From Limiplasma sp045538465 (lineage in GTDB: Bacteria; Bacillota; Clostridia; Christensenellales; Aristaeellaceae): 21,962 bases of DNA. Below are positions 6,422-14,323 of this stretch, piece after piece. Position 1 is the first letter of the stretch. The number at the start of each line of letters is the position of its first letter. The stretch lies in contig JAZSRK010000024.1 of NCBI GenBank assembly GCA_045538465.1, positions 1 to 21,962 on the forward strand. Reading direction: 5' to 3'. The position numbers and the translations under genes are program-made. The notes beneath the pieces are model-generated. The model was given only the letters and a program-made list of their open reading frames with translations. It was not told the DNA's origin and did not search any database.

Positions 6422-7408
6422 ATGAAAAAAATGATTGCTGTGCTGCTTTGCACCGTTATGCTGCTCAGCCTGTGCCTGACCGCCTCCGCCGAGGCTCCCC
6501 TGAGCGTGGGTCTGTGCATTGCAGAAACTTTGGGCGACAAAGGTTTCTACGATAGCGCCAACGAAGGTCTGCAGCGCTTGATAGCCGATTACGGCATCGT
6601 GGGCAATGTGGTAGAGTGCAAGAGCGATGCCAGCGCATACGCCGATGCGCTGGTCGGCTCTGCCGAGGAAAACGATATCGTTGTGGCAGTTGGCTGGCAG
6701 TTCTGGGATGCGCTGGTAGAAGTTGTGCCCAATATGCCCGATACCAAGTTCATCTTTATCGACAACGCTATGGATGAGATCCCCGAGAACATGCTGTGCA
6801 TCACCTACAAAGAAAATGAGGGCAGCTTCCTGGCCGGTTATGTGGCCATGAAGCTCTCCAAGACCGGTGTGGTCGGCGTGGTCGGCGGCGAAGACAGCGC
6901 CACCATCAACAACTTTGTGGTGGGCTATCAGCAGGGCGCACTGTATGCCAACCCCGAAGGCACCGTGCTGGCTCCCGTTTACACCAACACCTACGAAGAC
7001 CCCGCCAAGGGCAAGGAAGCTGCACTGAGCCTGTATGAGCAGAATGCTGATGTGGTATTCGCCGTTGCCGGCAAGACCGGTCTGGGCGTGTTTGAAGCCG
7101 GCGCCGAAAAGGGCGCTCTGGCCATCGGCGTGGATAGCGACCAGAAGGGCGAAAACCCCGAAGTTGTTGCCTTCTCCATGATGAAGTGCGTGGGCGACAG
7201 CATTTACGTAGTGGTAGAGCAGTACCTCAACGACGGCGTGTTCGAAGGCGGCACCATCTGGGATGCCGACCTGTCCACCGGTCTGGTCAAGCTGAGCTAC
7301 GGCGATGAGACCATGACGCAGCAGGTATCCGACGAGCTGAAGGCCGAAGCCGATGCGCTGATGGAGCAGATCGTAAACGGCGAGATCGTTGTGGAATCCA
7401 CCCGCTAA
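6422..7408 (+). CDS. BMP family ABC transporter substrate-binding protein
   Basis: A 328-residue secreted protein of the BMP/Med family (PF02608), which captures nucleosides or related ligands for an ABC importer. The signal peptide is MKKMIAVLLCTVMLLSLCLTASA. Family landmarks: LGDKGFYDSANEGLQRL near 35, VVAVGWQFWDALVEVVPNMPDTKFIFID near 90-115, a SFLAGYVAMKLSKTG motif near 135, and ALAIGVDSDQ near 230. ATG 6422 was chosen because GGAG at 6411-6414 sits 7 nt before it; a longer frame opens 45 nt upstream but would precede the signal peptide. Unlike most Gram-positive binding proteins it lacks a lipobox: the only nearby cysteine (18) is preceded by L-S-L. The ATPase and permeases of the same family lie 4.2 kb downstream, beyond two other secreted-protein genes. 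Confidence 0.93.
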   Translation: MKKMIAVLLCTVMLLSLCLTASAEAPLSVGLCIAETLGDKGFYDSANEGLQRLIADYGIVGNVVECKSDASAYADALVGSAEENDIVVAVGWQFWDALVEVVPNMPDTKFIFIDNAMDEIPENMLCITYKENEGSFLAGYVAMKLSKTGVVGVVGGEDSATINNFVVGYQQGALYANPEGTVLAPVYTNTYEDPAKGKEAALSLYEQNADVVFAVAGKTGLGVFEAGAEKGALAIGVDSDQKGENPEVVAFSMMKCVGDSIYVVVEQYLNDGVFEGGTIWDADLSTGLVKLSYGDETMTQQVSDELKAEADALMEQIVNGEIVVESTR

Positions 7409-7427
7409 AGAACCTTTGAAACAACTT

Positions 7428-7458
7428 GGGGCTGGCGCATGGGCGTGCCAGCCCCTTT
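7428..7458 (+). terminator. Terminator after BMP binding protein
   Basis: Perfect 9-bp arms ggggctggc (7428-7436) and gccagcccc (7447-7455) followed by only TTT. Probably a weak or partial terminator that lets some transcription through to the next gene. Confidence 0.55.
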
Positions 7459-7528
7459 GCGGTATTTATTCCCATCAGCCTAAGCCGCGCCCATAGGGAC
7501 AAAATCGAAAAAACAGGATGTGTTTGGA

Positions 7529-8191
7529 ATGACAAAGAAACTTCTTACCCTGCTGCTGGCCTTGCTGTTGTGCCTGACCAGCGCTTCTGCCTTTGCTGAG
7601 GCAGCTCCGGTTCTGGAGGAGGATTCCTGGTACGTGGATACCGGCATTCGTTTGGCGCAGGATATGTGCGCTCTGGCCGACAGCGAGGCTTATATCGAGC
7701 TGTTCATCGGTATGGGCATGGACACCGACGGCTTTGCCGATACCATGGCTGCCCTTTCTGGCGAAGAAGTAGAAGAAGTGGTGGTCTATCGCTACAAGAC
7801 CGATGCGCTGGAGACCCTTGCAGAGAACTATCAGATGGATGAAGTGACCACCGCCCTGTCCGCTCCCGCTATGGAGAGCATCTACCGCCGCATGAACCTT
7901 TCCTTGGGCAGTCTGCTCAACAGCTATGTGGGCGGCGACCTGTGGATGGCCATCGCCAACGCCCTCACCTACACCGAGACCTTCCTGATGCCGAAGGATT
8001 TTGTGCCCTGCGCCCTCTTTTTGCGCTACGGCGACAACATGGATGCCGCCGTGCTGGTCGCCTTCTCCCAGACCGGCGAGGAGACCATCACCGCCATGGC
8101 TACCTTTGTGCGGGCCGATGTGGTGGAGGATGAAGTGGCCGCCACCTACCTTGACCTGATGTGGGAGTACGCAGGCACCCTGACCCGCTGA
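7529..8191 (+). CDS. Secreted protein of unknown function
   Basis: A 220-residue protein starting MTKKLLTLLLALLLCLTSAS and cleaved probably after AFA (about residue 24). The mature part is acidic and mixed helical: EDSWYVDTGIRLAQDMCALADSEAYIELF, a Met/Gly-rich turn (IGMGMDTDGF), then EEVEEVVVYRYKTDALETLAENY. There is no membrane helix, anchor motif or recognisable enzyme signature. Start: the frame also opens at GTG 7520, but AGGA at 7515-7518 is 10 nt from ATG 7529 and only 1 nt from that GTG, so 7529 is preferred. It follows the BMP binding protein by 120 bp and may be partly co-transcribed. Not recognised as a known family. Confidence 0.78.
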   Translation: MTKKLLTLLLALLLCLTSASAFAEAAPVLEEDSWYVDTGIRLAQDMCALADSEAYIELFIGMGMDTDGFADTMAALSGEEVEEVVVYRYKTDALETLAENYQMDEVTTALSAPAMESIYRRMNLSLGSLLNSYVGGDLWMAIANALTYTETFLMPKDFVPCALFLRYGDNMDAAVLVAFSQTGEETITAMATFVRADVVEDEVAATYLDLMWEYAGTLTR

Positions 8192-8228
8192 TGCAGCCAG
8201 CAAGCCTGCAAACGGGATAGCACCTTCC

Positions 8229-8265
8229 CTTGCAGGGGGCGGGCACCGGCTCTGCCCCCTGCAAG
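8229..8265 (+). terminator. Strong hairpin after secreted protein gene
   Basis: Perfect 12-bp arms cttgcagggggc (8229-8240) and gccccctgcaag (8254-8265) around a 13-nt loop, 38 bp after the stop codon. No T-run follows, so it may instead stabilise the transcript end. Confidence 0.5.
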
Positions 8266-8287
8266 CCTGACAAACGCTAACGTTTTC

Positions 8288-8356
8288 CGTACAACCCTTT
8301 GCTGATGGCCGAACCTCCGCCCCTGCGAAATTCAGCCATCAGCAAAAGGCTGTACG
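8288..8356. repeat. Long imperfect inverted repeat upstream of LRR gene
   Basis: Arms 8288-8309 and 8335-8356 pair at 20 of 22 positions, including an uninterrupted 12-bp stem tttgctgatggc/gccatcagcaaa, around a 25-nt pyrimidine-rich loop. It ends 45 bp before the ribosome binding site of the LRR gene. It could be a leader structure, a terminator core, or a small mobile palindrome. Confidence 0.7.
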
Positions 8357-8418
8357 CCATTTGGTCGCCATACGCCCCATCCATAGAGCCAGTCATAAAC
8401 AAAGGAGGTCAACAGATC

Positions 8419-11400
8419 ATGTTCCTATCTCGCCGCTCTGCCATGCGCACACTTGCCGCCTTGCTGGCACTGTGCTGCCTTTGGTGCACCTTCGATCTTA
8501 CCCTGCCAACTGCCCTCGCTGCGCAAAAGCCCGCACAGGAGCCTGCCCAGCCTGTTGACCCTACCCTGTGGGGCATCGAAATGAAGACCGACGGTACCCT
8601 GCTGGTGCACGCTTACTATGGCACCGACACCGACCTGACCGTACCGGATACCCTGCTGGGGTACCCAGTCACCGAGGTGGCCTTGCAGGGGATTTATCCC
8701 CGGTCTGCGGATCCTTACAGCGCAGCGCAGCCCTCCTTTCAGCTCACCCTGCCCGCCAGCGTGACCACCATCACCCAGCATTTGTCCGAGAACTGTACCC
8801 AACTGACCTTTCAGGGGGATATTGCCACTGTACCGGAAATAAGCCCCCACTACGGTAACCTGAAAACCGTTATTTTTGAGGGCAACGTTGGCACCATTGG
8901 CGACGGTGCCTTTTATTCCAGCAGCAGCCTGAGCACCGTTACTTTCCATGGCAAAGTAGAAGCCATTGGCGGCCACGCCTTTAGAGACTGCACTGCGCTC
9001 ACAGAGATCACCTTGCCAAAAGGGCTTGTATCCATCGGCGACAGCGCGTTTTACCAATGCACCGGTTTAACGGGCATCGTGCTGCCGGAAGGGCTCGTAT
9101 CCATCGGGTTATTGGCTTTTACCGATTGCACAGCCCTTCAGACCCTCTCCCTGCCTTCTACTTTGGAACACATTCACTCCTATGCCTTTCGGGATTGCAC
9201 GGCGCTCAAAGAGATCACTTGCCTTGCACCCAAACTGACCCTCGGCGAAAGCGTGTTTTCCGGCGCCAAGGCCGACCTGCCTGCCACCACTCAACAAGAG
9301 ATCGTTCCCGATGAGCACTATACCCATGAACCCGCCACCTATTTTGAGGGTTGGGGCTATCGTCCCTGCCCCGGTGGCGTACAGGTTGCATACGTACCAA
9401 GCGAATACAACCAGCCAGCCGAAAGCGGCAAAAAGCTGGAATTGGTCATCCCTGCCGAGCTGGATGGTCAGCCGGTAAAGGAGATCGGTCGTTCCCTGAT
9501 CAACGGTAACGATACCATCACTTCGGTGGTGATCCCAGAAGGGGTGACCGTGATCGAAAGCGATGCTTTTTCCGATTGCTCTGCCCTCACAGAGGTCATC
9601 CTGCCGGAAGGGCTCACCACCATCGGCGACGACGCATTTTACCACTGCACTGCGCTTCGTACCATCACCCTGCCCCAAAGCCTTACCAGCATTGGGCGCT
9701 CTGCCTTCCAATACTGCGAGTCGATAAAGGAGATGACCATTCCCGAAGGCATTACAGTGCTGCCGGATTATCTGTTTCGCGAATGCAAAGCGCTGCGATC
9801 TGTCAAACTGCCGGAGGGGCTCACCTCTATTGGCGACAGTGTGTTTTACAGAACTGCCATTCGCAGCATCAACCTGCCCGCTTCCCTCACCCATCTTGGC
9901 GACGGCGCATTTTCTAGCTGTGAAACGCTGGAAAAAATCACCCTGCCGGAGGGGATCACTTGCATTCCCAACTATTGCTTCAGCAGCTGCAGCGCTCTAG
10001 CCAGCGTTACCCTGCCCCAAAGCGTTACCGAGATCGGCGACGACGCCTTTTCTTACTGCGAAGCACTTAGCAGCGTCACCCTGCCGGATGGGCTTATCTC
10101 CATAGGCACGGAGGCATTTCGCTATTGCAAACGCCTGCGCAAGATCAATCTGCCAGATGGGCTGTTGGCCCTTGGACGTTCGGCCTTTTCCCATACGGCT
10201 CTCAGTTCCCTCAAACTGCCGGAAGCTATTGTGATCGTACCGGAATCTCTGCTGCAAGATTGCAGCAAATTGACAGAGGTACAGCTGTCGCCCAATACTT
10301 TGTATTTGGGGCACCACTGCTTCCATACCACTTACCAGCTATCTTCGCTGGAGGTGCCGGAGGGCACGCAGGTGCTGGCCCACGGCGCGCTGGAACACGC
10401 CGGTATACGCAACCTGACCCTGCCCGCCTCCCTTACCCACATCGGCTCTCTGGCGCTCAACCGCATCGGCCGCACCAGCAACACCACCCAGTGGCTGATG
10501 CTGCGCAAGCTGACCATGAAAAGTTTCGATTGCATCATTGCGCCCGATTTTCTCAGCGAAATGCCGCTGGGCTATTTAGAGGAAGGCTACGAGACCCACG
10601 ACCGCACCATGAAATTGGCATGCGAACCGGGCAGCACGGTGGATACTCTGCTGGTCAACACTGAGTGCATCCAAAAGGAATATCTGCCCCTTACCACCTT
10701 CCCGCCGGTCACCGCGCCTGCCGACCCGGTTCTGACCGCCGACCAGTTTGCAGGCCGCAGCGATATCAGCGAGGTCATCATTCCCGAAGGCGTGGTGACC
10801 ATCGAAGATGGCGCTTTCCGCAATTGTGGGCGTCTGGTCTCCGTTACGCTGCCTTCCACCCTGACCACCATTGGCGCATATGCCTTTGCGGAGTGCAGCA
10901 ACCTGAGCGCCATCGCCATGCCCGATTCGGTGACCAGCGTTGGCAAGTACGCCTTCGCTCTTTGCACCGATCTGGGGCAGGTCACCCTGTCGGCCTCTTT
11001 GACGGAGCTGCCGGAGGGGCTGTTCGCATACTGCCCTGCCCTGCGTGAGCTGGCCGTGCCCGAAGGCGTTACCGCCTTGGGAAACTATACTTTCCTTCTT
11101 GATAATGTTCCTGAGAATACCCGCGGCAAGCATGGGCTCCAGCAGATCACCCTGCCTTCTACCCTTACCGCCATCGGTGATGGCTGCTTTGCCGTAAACG
11201 GTGCGCTGAAAGAGATCGTATTGCCCGAGAACCTAACTATCATCGGGAAGCAAGCATTTATGGGCTGCTTCCGATTGGAAGAGATCATCATCCCTGCCGG
11301 TGTGACCCAACTGCCCGATTCTGTATTTCTTGGCGACGAAGCCCTGCGCCGTGTAACATTGCCTGAGGGGCTTACTACCATTGGGGCTCAAGCCTTTTTG

Positions 11401-11577
11401 GGCTGCGGCAGCAGCGATACGCCCTTGCGCATCAATCTGCCGGCTTCTCTTGTGCAGATCGCAGACGATGCCTTCCTTTACGGCGAAAAATACGTCCGTG
11501 CAACGGTACTGCCCGGCACCGTAGCCGAAACCTATACGCAGGAAAACGGCTTGCGCATCAGCTACCCCGAAGAGTAA
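8419..11577 (+). CDS. BspA-like secreted leucine-rich repeat protein
   Basis: A 1052-residue protein made mostly of BspA-type (LRR_5, PF13306) repeats of about 23 residues with the pattern LPEGLTSIGDxAFxxCxxLxxIx. Three repeat blocks are visible: about 109-285, 365-680 and 783-1030. Non-repeat caps precede the first two (45-100 and 300-365, each with a DLTVPDTLLGYPVTEV or LVIPAELDGQPVKEI step), and a linker at 690-780 precedes the third. The signal peptide is about 1-35, begins SRRSAMR (twin-arginine-like but lacking the usual F/L) and ends ALAA. There is no LPXTG, SLH domain or C-terminal helix, so it is probably released or held non-covalently. ATG 8419 was chosen because AAAGGAGG at 8401-8408 is 10 nt upstream; the frame stays open 120 nt further up, through the inverted repeat. 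Such proteins often mediate adhesion; ligand unknown. Confidence 0.93.
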   Translation: MFLSRRSAMRTLAALLALCCLWCTFDLTLPTALAAQKPAQEPAQPVDPTLWGIEMKTDGTLLVHAYYGTDTDLTVPDTLLGYPVTEVALQGIYPRSADPYSAAQPSFQLTLPASVTTITQHLSENCTQLTFQGDIATVPEISPHYGNLKTVIFEGNVGTIGDGAFYSSSSLSTVTFHGKVEAIGGHAFRDCTALTEITLPKGLVSIGDSAFYQCTGLTGIVLPEGLVSIGLLAFTDCTALQTLSLPSTLEHIHSYAFRDCTALKEITCLAPKLTLGESVFSGAKADLPATTQQEIVPDEHYTHEPATYFEGWGYRPCPGGVQVAYVPSEYNQPAESGKKLELVIPAELDGQPVKEIGRSLINGNDTITSVVIPEGVTVIESDAFSDCSALTEVILPEGLTTIGDDAFYHCTALRTITLPQSLTSIGRSAFQYCESIKEMTIPEGITVLPDYLFRECKALRSVKLPEGLTSIGDSVFYRTAIRSINLPASLTHLGDGAFSSCETLEKITLPEGITCIPNYCFSSCSALASVTLPQSVTEIGDDAFSYCEALSSVTLPDGLISIGTEAFRYCKRLRKINLPDGLLALGRSAFSHTALSSLKLPEAIVIVPESLLQDCSKLTEVQLSPNTLYLGHHCFHTTYQLSSLEVPEGTQVLAHGALEHAGIRNLTLPASLTHIGSLALNRIGRTSNTTQWLMLRKLTMKSFDCIIAPDFLSEMPLGYLEEGYETHDRTMKLACEPGSTVDTLLVNTECIQKEYLPLTTFPPVTAPADPVLTADQFAGRSDISEVIIPEGVVTIEDGAFRNCGRLVSVTLPSTLTTIGAYAFAECSNLSAIAMPDSVTSVGKYAFALCTDLGQVTLSASLTELPEGLFAYCPALRELAVPEGVTALGNYTFLLDNVPENTRGKHGLQQITLPSTLTAIGDGCFAVNGALKEIVLPENLTIIGKQAFMGCFRLEEIIIPAGVTQLPDSVFLGDEALRRVTLPEGLTTIGAQAFLGCGSSDTPLRINLPASLVQIADDAFLYGEKYVRATVLPGTVAETYTQENGLRISYPEE

Positions 11578-11581
11578 CTCC

Positions 11582-11604
11582 CTGCACCCGCAACACGGGT
11601 GCAG
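11582..11604 (+). terminator. Short hairpin after LRR gene
   Basis: Perfect 9-bp arms ctgcacccg (11582-11590) and cgggtgcag (11596-11604) with loop caaca, 5 bp after the stop codon. No T-run follows. The next gene begins 53 bp later with no visible promoter, so readthrough into the transporter genes is likely. Confidence 0.4.
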
Positions 11605-11657
11605 CCCGCAGGGGATCCTGAACGCCCTGCGCCAATACCAAGGAGGTTTTCTCCCGC

Positions 11658-13199
11658 ATGTTTAACGAGATCATCCGGTTTTCTCATGTGAGCAAGCAAT
11701 TTCCCGGCACGCTGGCCAACGACGACATCAGCCTGAGCATCTACGAAGGCGAAGTGTTTGCCTTGGTGGGCGAAAACGGCGCAGGCAAGTCTACGCTGAT
11801 GAACCTGCTCTACGGTCTGCATCAGCCTACGCTGGGGCAGATCCACATCAGCGGGCTGCCCATCCGTGCCAACCACAGCCCGGAAAAAGCCATGCAGATG
11901 GGCGTTAGCATGGTGCACCAGCACTTTAAGCTGGTGCCCAGCTTTACCGTGGCACAAAACATCCTGCTGGGGCACGAGCCCAAAAAATGGGGACTGTTCT
12001 ACGATGAAAAAAAAGCCAACGAGACCGTGCGCCAGCTGTCGCAAACCTATGGCTTGGAAGTAAACCCCACCGATGTGGTGCGGGACTTGAGCATTGGTCT
12101 GCAGCAGCGTGTGGAGATCCTCAAAGCCCTGCGCACCGGCGCAAAGGTGCTCATTTTGGATGAGCCCACCGCCGTGCTTACTGCTCAGGAGACCGAGGAA
12201 CTGTTTGCCGTTATCCGGCGCATCGTCAAAGAAAAAAACATGACCGTCATCATGATCACCCACCGGTTGCCGGAAGTGATGCAGATCAGCGACCGGGTGG
12301 GCGTGATGCGCCGGGGCAAGATGGTGGATGTGCTGCGCACGCAGGATACCAGCGAGCAGGGCATCGCCTCCCTGATGGTGGGCAGAGACGTGATCTTTGA
12401 CGACCTGCGCACCGAGAAGGAAGCCGGGGAGGAAAAGCTGATCATCAAGGATCTGAAGGCCGTTAACGACCGCCAACTGCCAGCCCTCAGGGGCGTGAGC
12501 CTGAGCGTGCGCGCCGGCGAGATCGTAGGCGTGTGCGGCGTGGAGGGCAATGGTCAGACCGAGCTGAGCGAGTGCATCATGGGCATGCGCCCGCAGGCCG
12601 GCGGCAGCGTGATCCTCAACGGCAAAGATATCAGCCGCCTTACCCCGCGAAAAATACGCAGCATGGGCGTCAGCTTTATTCCTGAGGATCGTCTCTCCAC
12701 CGGTGTGGATCAAAAATCCTCCATTACCGACAACTTAGCCTTGGGCAAGCACCGCACCAAAGATTTCAGCTTTTTGGGCATCCACCTGCGCCGGGGCAAG
12801 GCCAAGCGCTACGCCCAGCAGCTGGAAAAACAATTCGACATCCGCTGCGCCGGGGTGGATGAGCCGGTGCAGAGCCTATCCGGCGGCAATGTGCAAAAGG
12901 TAGTCATCGCCCGGGAATTCTCCTTTGATACACCGGTGCTGGTCATCTGCCAGCCCACCCGCGGTGTGGATATCGGCGCTATCGAGTTCATCCATGAGCG
13001 CATTATCGAAAAACGCAACGAGGGCTGCGCCATCCTGCTCATCAGCGCCGATCTGGACGAGCTGTTCCGCTTGAGCGATACGCTGCTCACCCTCTACGAC
13101 GGCCGCATCACCGGGCGCTTCAAGACGGGCGAGATCACCATGGAAGAGATCGGCTTCTACATGCTGGGCGCCAAGGTGCAACAGGAGGTGGGCGCATGA
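11658..13199 (+). CDS. BMP-type ABC transporter ATP-binding protein (double NBD)
   Basis: A 513-residue ATPase with two nucleotide-binding domains in one chain, the architecture of the BMP/nucleoside and sugar importer class. Domain 1: Walker A GENGAGKST (38-46), Q-loop in MVHQHFKLV (85-93), signature LSIGLQQR (144-151), Walker B VLILDEPT (164-171), H-loop ITHR (200-203). Domain 2: degenerate Walker A GVEGNGQT (294-301), signature LSGGNVQK (407-414), and LVICQPTRGVD (428-438), where the catalytic Walker B D-E is replaced by C-Q. A degenerate second site is normal for this class, so one ATP site is probably active. AAGGAGG is 11 nt before the ATG. Its stop overlaps the next start (ATGA), so the permeases are translationally coupled. 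Confidence 0.96.
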   Translation: MFNEIIRFSHVSKQFPGTLANDDISLSIYEGEVFALVGENGAGKSTLMNLLYGLHQPTLGQIHISGLPIRANHSPEKAMQMGVSMVHQHFKLVPSFTVAQNILLGHEPKKWGLFYDEKKANETVRQLSQTYGLEVNPTDVVRDLSIGLQQRVEILKALRTGAKVLILDEPTAVLTAQETEELFAVIRRIVKEKNMTVIMITHRLPEVMQISDRVGVMRRGKMVDVLRTQDTSEQGIASLMVGRDVIFDDLRTEKEAGEEKLIIKDLKAVNDRQLPALRGVSLSVRAGEIVGVCGVEGNGQTELSECIMGMRPQAGGSVILNGKDISRLTPRKIRSMGVSFIPEDRLSTGVDQKSSITDNLALGKHRTKDFSFLGIHLRRGKAKRYAQQLEKQFDIRCAGVDEPVQSLSGGNVQKVVIAREFSFDTPVLVICQPTRGVDIGAIEFIHERIIEKRNEGCAILLISADLDELFRLSDTLLTLYDGRITGRFKTGEITMEEIGFYMLGAKVQQEVGA

Positions 13200-14323
13200 A
13201 AAATTCCTTTATTCAAACCCTGCGGGCGCTGGTTCGCCTAAAACCCTCCCGCAAGCTGAACCGGGATTATCTGGTCTCGCTTGCCATTGCAGTCGTCCTG
13301 GCTTTTTTGGTAGGCGCAGGCATCCTGCTCATCTGCGGGCATGACCCCCTGAGCTGCTACGGAGCACTGTTTAAAGGCGCACTGGGCACCAAGCGTGCCT
13401 TTGCCAACACCCTTGCCAAAACCATGACGCTGGGTCTGTGCGGTCTGGCCATGAGCGTGGCTGCCAAAGCGGGTATGTTCAACGTAGGCGGCGAGGGACA
13501 GCTCTTCTTCGGCGCCATGGCAGCCGCCGTGGTGGGCGCTTACGTAAAAGGGGTGCCCCCATGGGTGGTCACCCTCTTGGCCCTGCTGGCAGCATTGGCC
13601 GCAGGCGGTCTCTTCGCCCTGCTGCCCGGCTTCTTAAAGGTGCACTGGAAGGTGGATGAGGTGATCACCACCATCATGCTCAACACCGCCGCCATCTATT
13701 TTTGCACCTACTTAGCCAACGGTCCCTTGAAAACCGCTGAAAAAGGCATTGCACAAGGCACCGCCAGCATTATGAAAGAAGCCCAGCTGAGCAAGCTGAT
13801 CCCCCTGAGCAACCTGACCACCGGCATTTTCTACGCCGCCGTGACCGTGCTCATCATTTGGTACCTGATGAACCGTTCCACCACTGGCTTTGAAATGAAG
13901 CTGACCGGCAACAACGACCGCTTTGCCATGTATGGCGGCGTAAGCACCAAAAAGCTGATGCTCTGGTCCATGGTATTAAGCGGCATGATCTGCGGCTTGG
14001 TGGGCATGCTGGAGACTTTCGGTCTGCACGGGCGTTTCATCGTAAGCGTGAGCAACGAGTTTTACTTTGACGGCATGCTGGTAGCCATGATCATGCGCTA
14101 CGACCCGCTGGGCACGGTGCTGATGAGCTTCTTCTTCGCCGTGCTCAACATCGGCGGGCGTGCCATGGAGCGCTCCGCAGGCATCCCCAGCGAGCTTATC
14201 TTGCTCGTGCAGTCGGTGATCATCTTCTTTATGGCTGCCGAAGGCGGCATCCGTACCTCGCTGAAAAACCGTGCAGCCATACGCAAGGCGCGCCGTGAAG
14301 CCGCCGGAAAGGAGGCCGTCTGA
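13196..14323 (+). CDS. BMP-type ABC transporter permease 1
   Basis: A 375-residue membrane protein of the BPD_transp_2 family (PF02653), one half of the importer channel. About nine helices can be read, the first at about 27-48 (VSLAIAVVLAFLVGAGILLI). Family landmarks: AAKAGMFNVGGEGQLFFGA near 90-105 and the ATPase-contact stretch KVDEVITTIMLNTAAIYF near 150. It has the longer N-terminus and the outer loop that distinguish the first permease in these operons. The C-terminus is basic (IRKARREAA). It overlaps the ATPase gene by 4 bp and the next permease gene by 1 bp (TGATG). Substrate probably a nucleoside, judging by family only. Confidence 0.95.
   Translation: MKNSFIQTLRALVRLKPSRKLNRDYLVSLAIAVVLAFLVGAGILLICGHDPLSCYGALFKGALGTKRAFANTLAKTMTLGLCGLAMSVAAKAGMFNVGGEGQLFFGAMAAAVVGAYVKGVPPWVVTLLALLAALAAGGLFALLPGFLKVHWKVDEVITTIMLNTAAIYFCTYLANGPLKTAEKGIAQGTASIMKEAQLSKLIPLSNLTTGIFYAAVTVLIIWYLMNRSTTGFEMKLTGNNDRFAMYGGVSTKKLMLWSMVLSGMICGLVGMLETFGLHGRFIVSVSNEFYFDGMLVAMIMRYDPLGTVLMSFFFAVLNIGGRAMERSAGIPSELILLVQSVIIFFMAAEGGIRTSLKNRAAIRKARREAAGKEAV

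Noticed and set aside
11562..12713. 383-codon open frame antisense to the ABC ATPase
   Set aside because: The His- and Ala-rich composition is typical of antisense frames in this GC range, and the plus-strand ATPase has all motifs.
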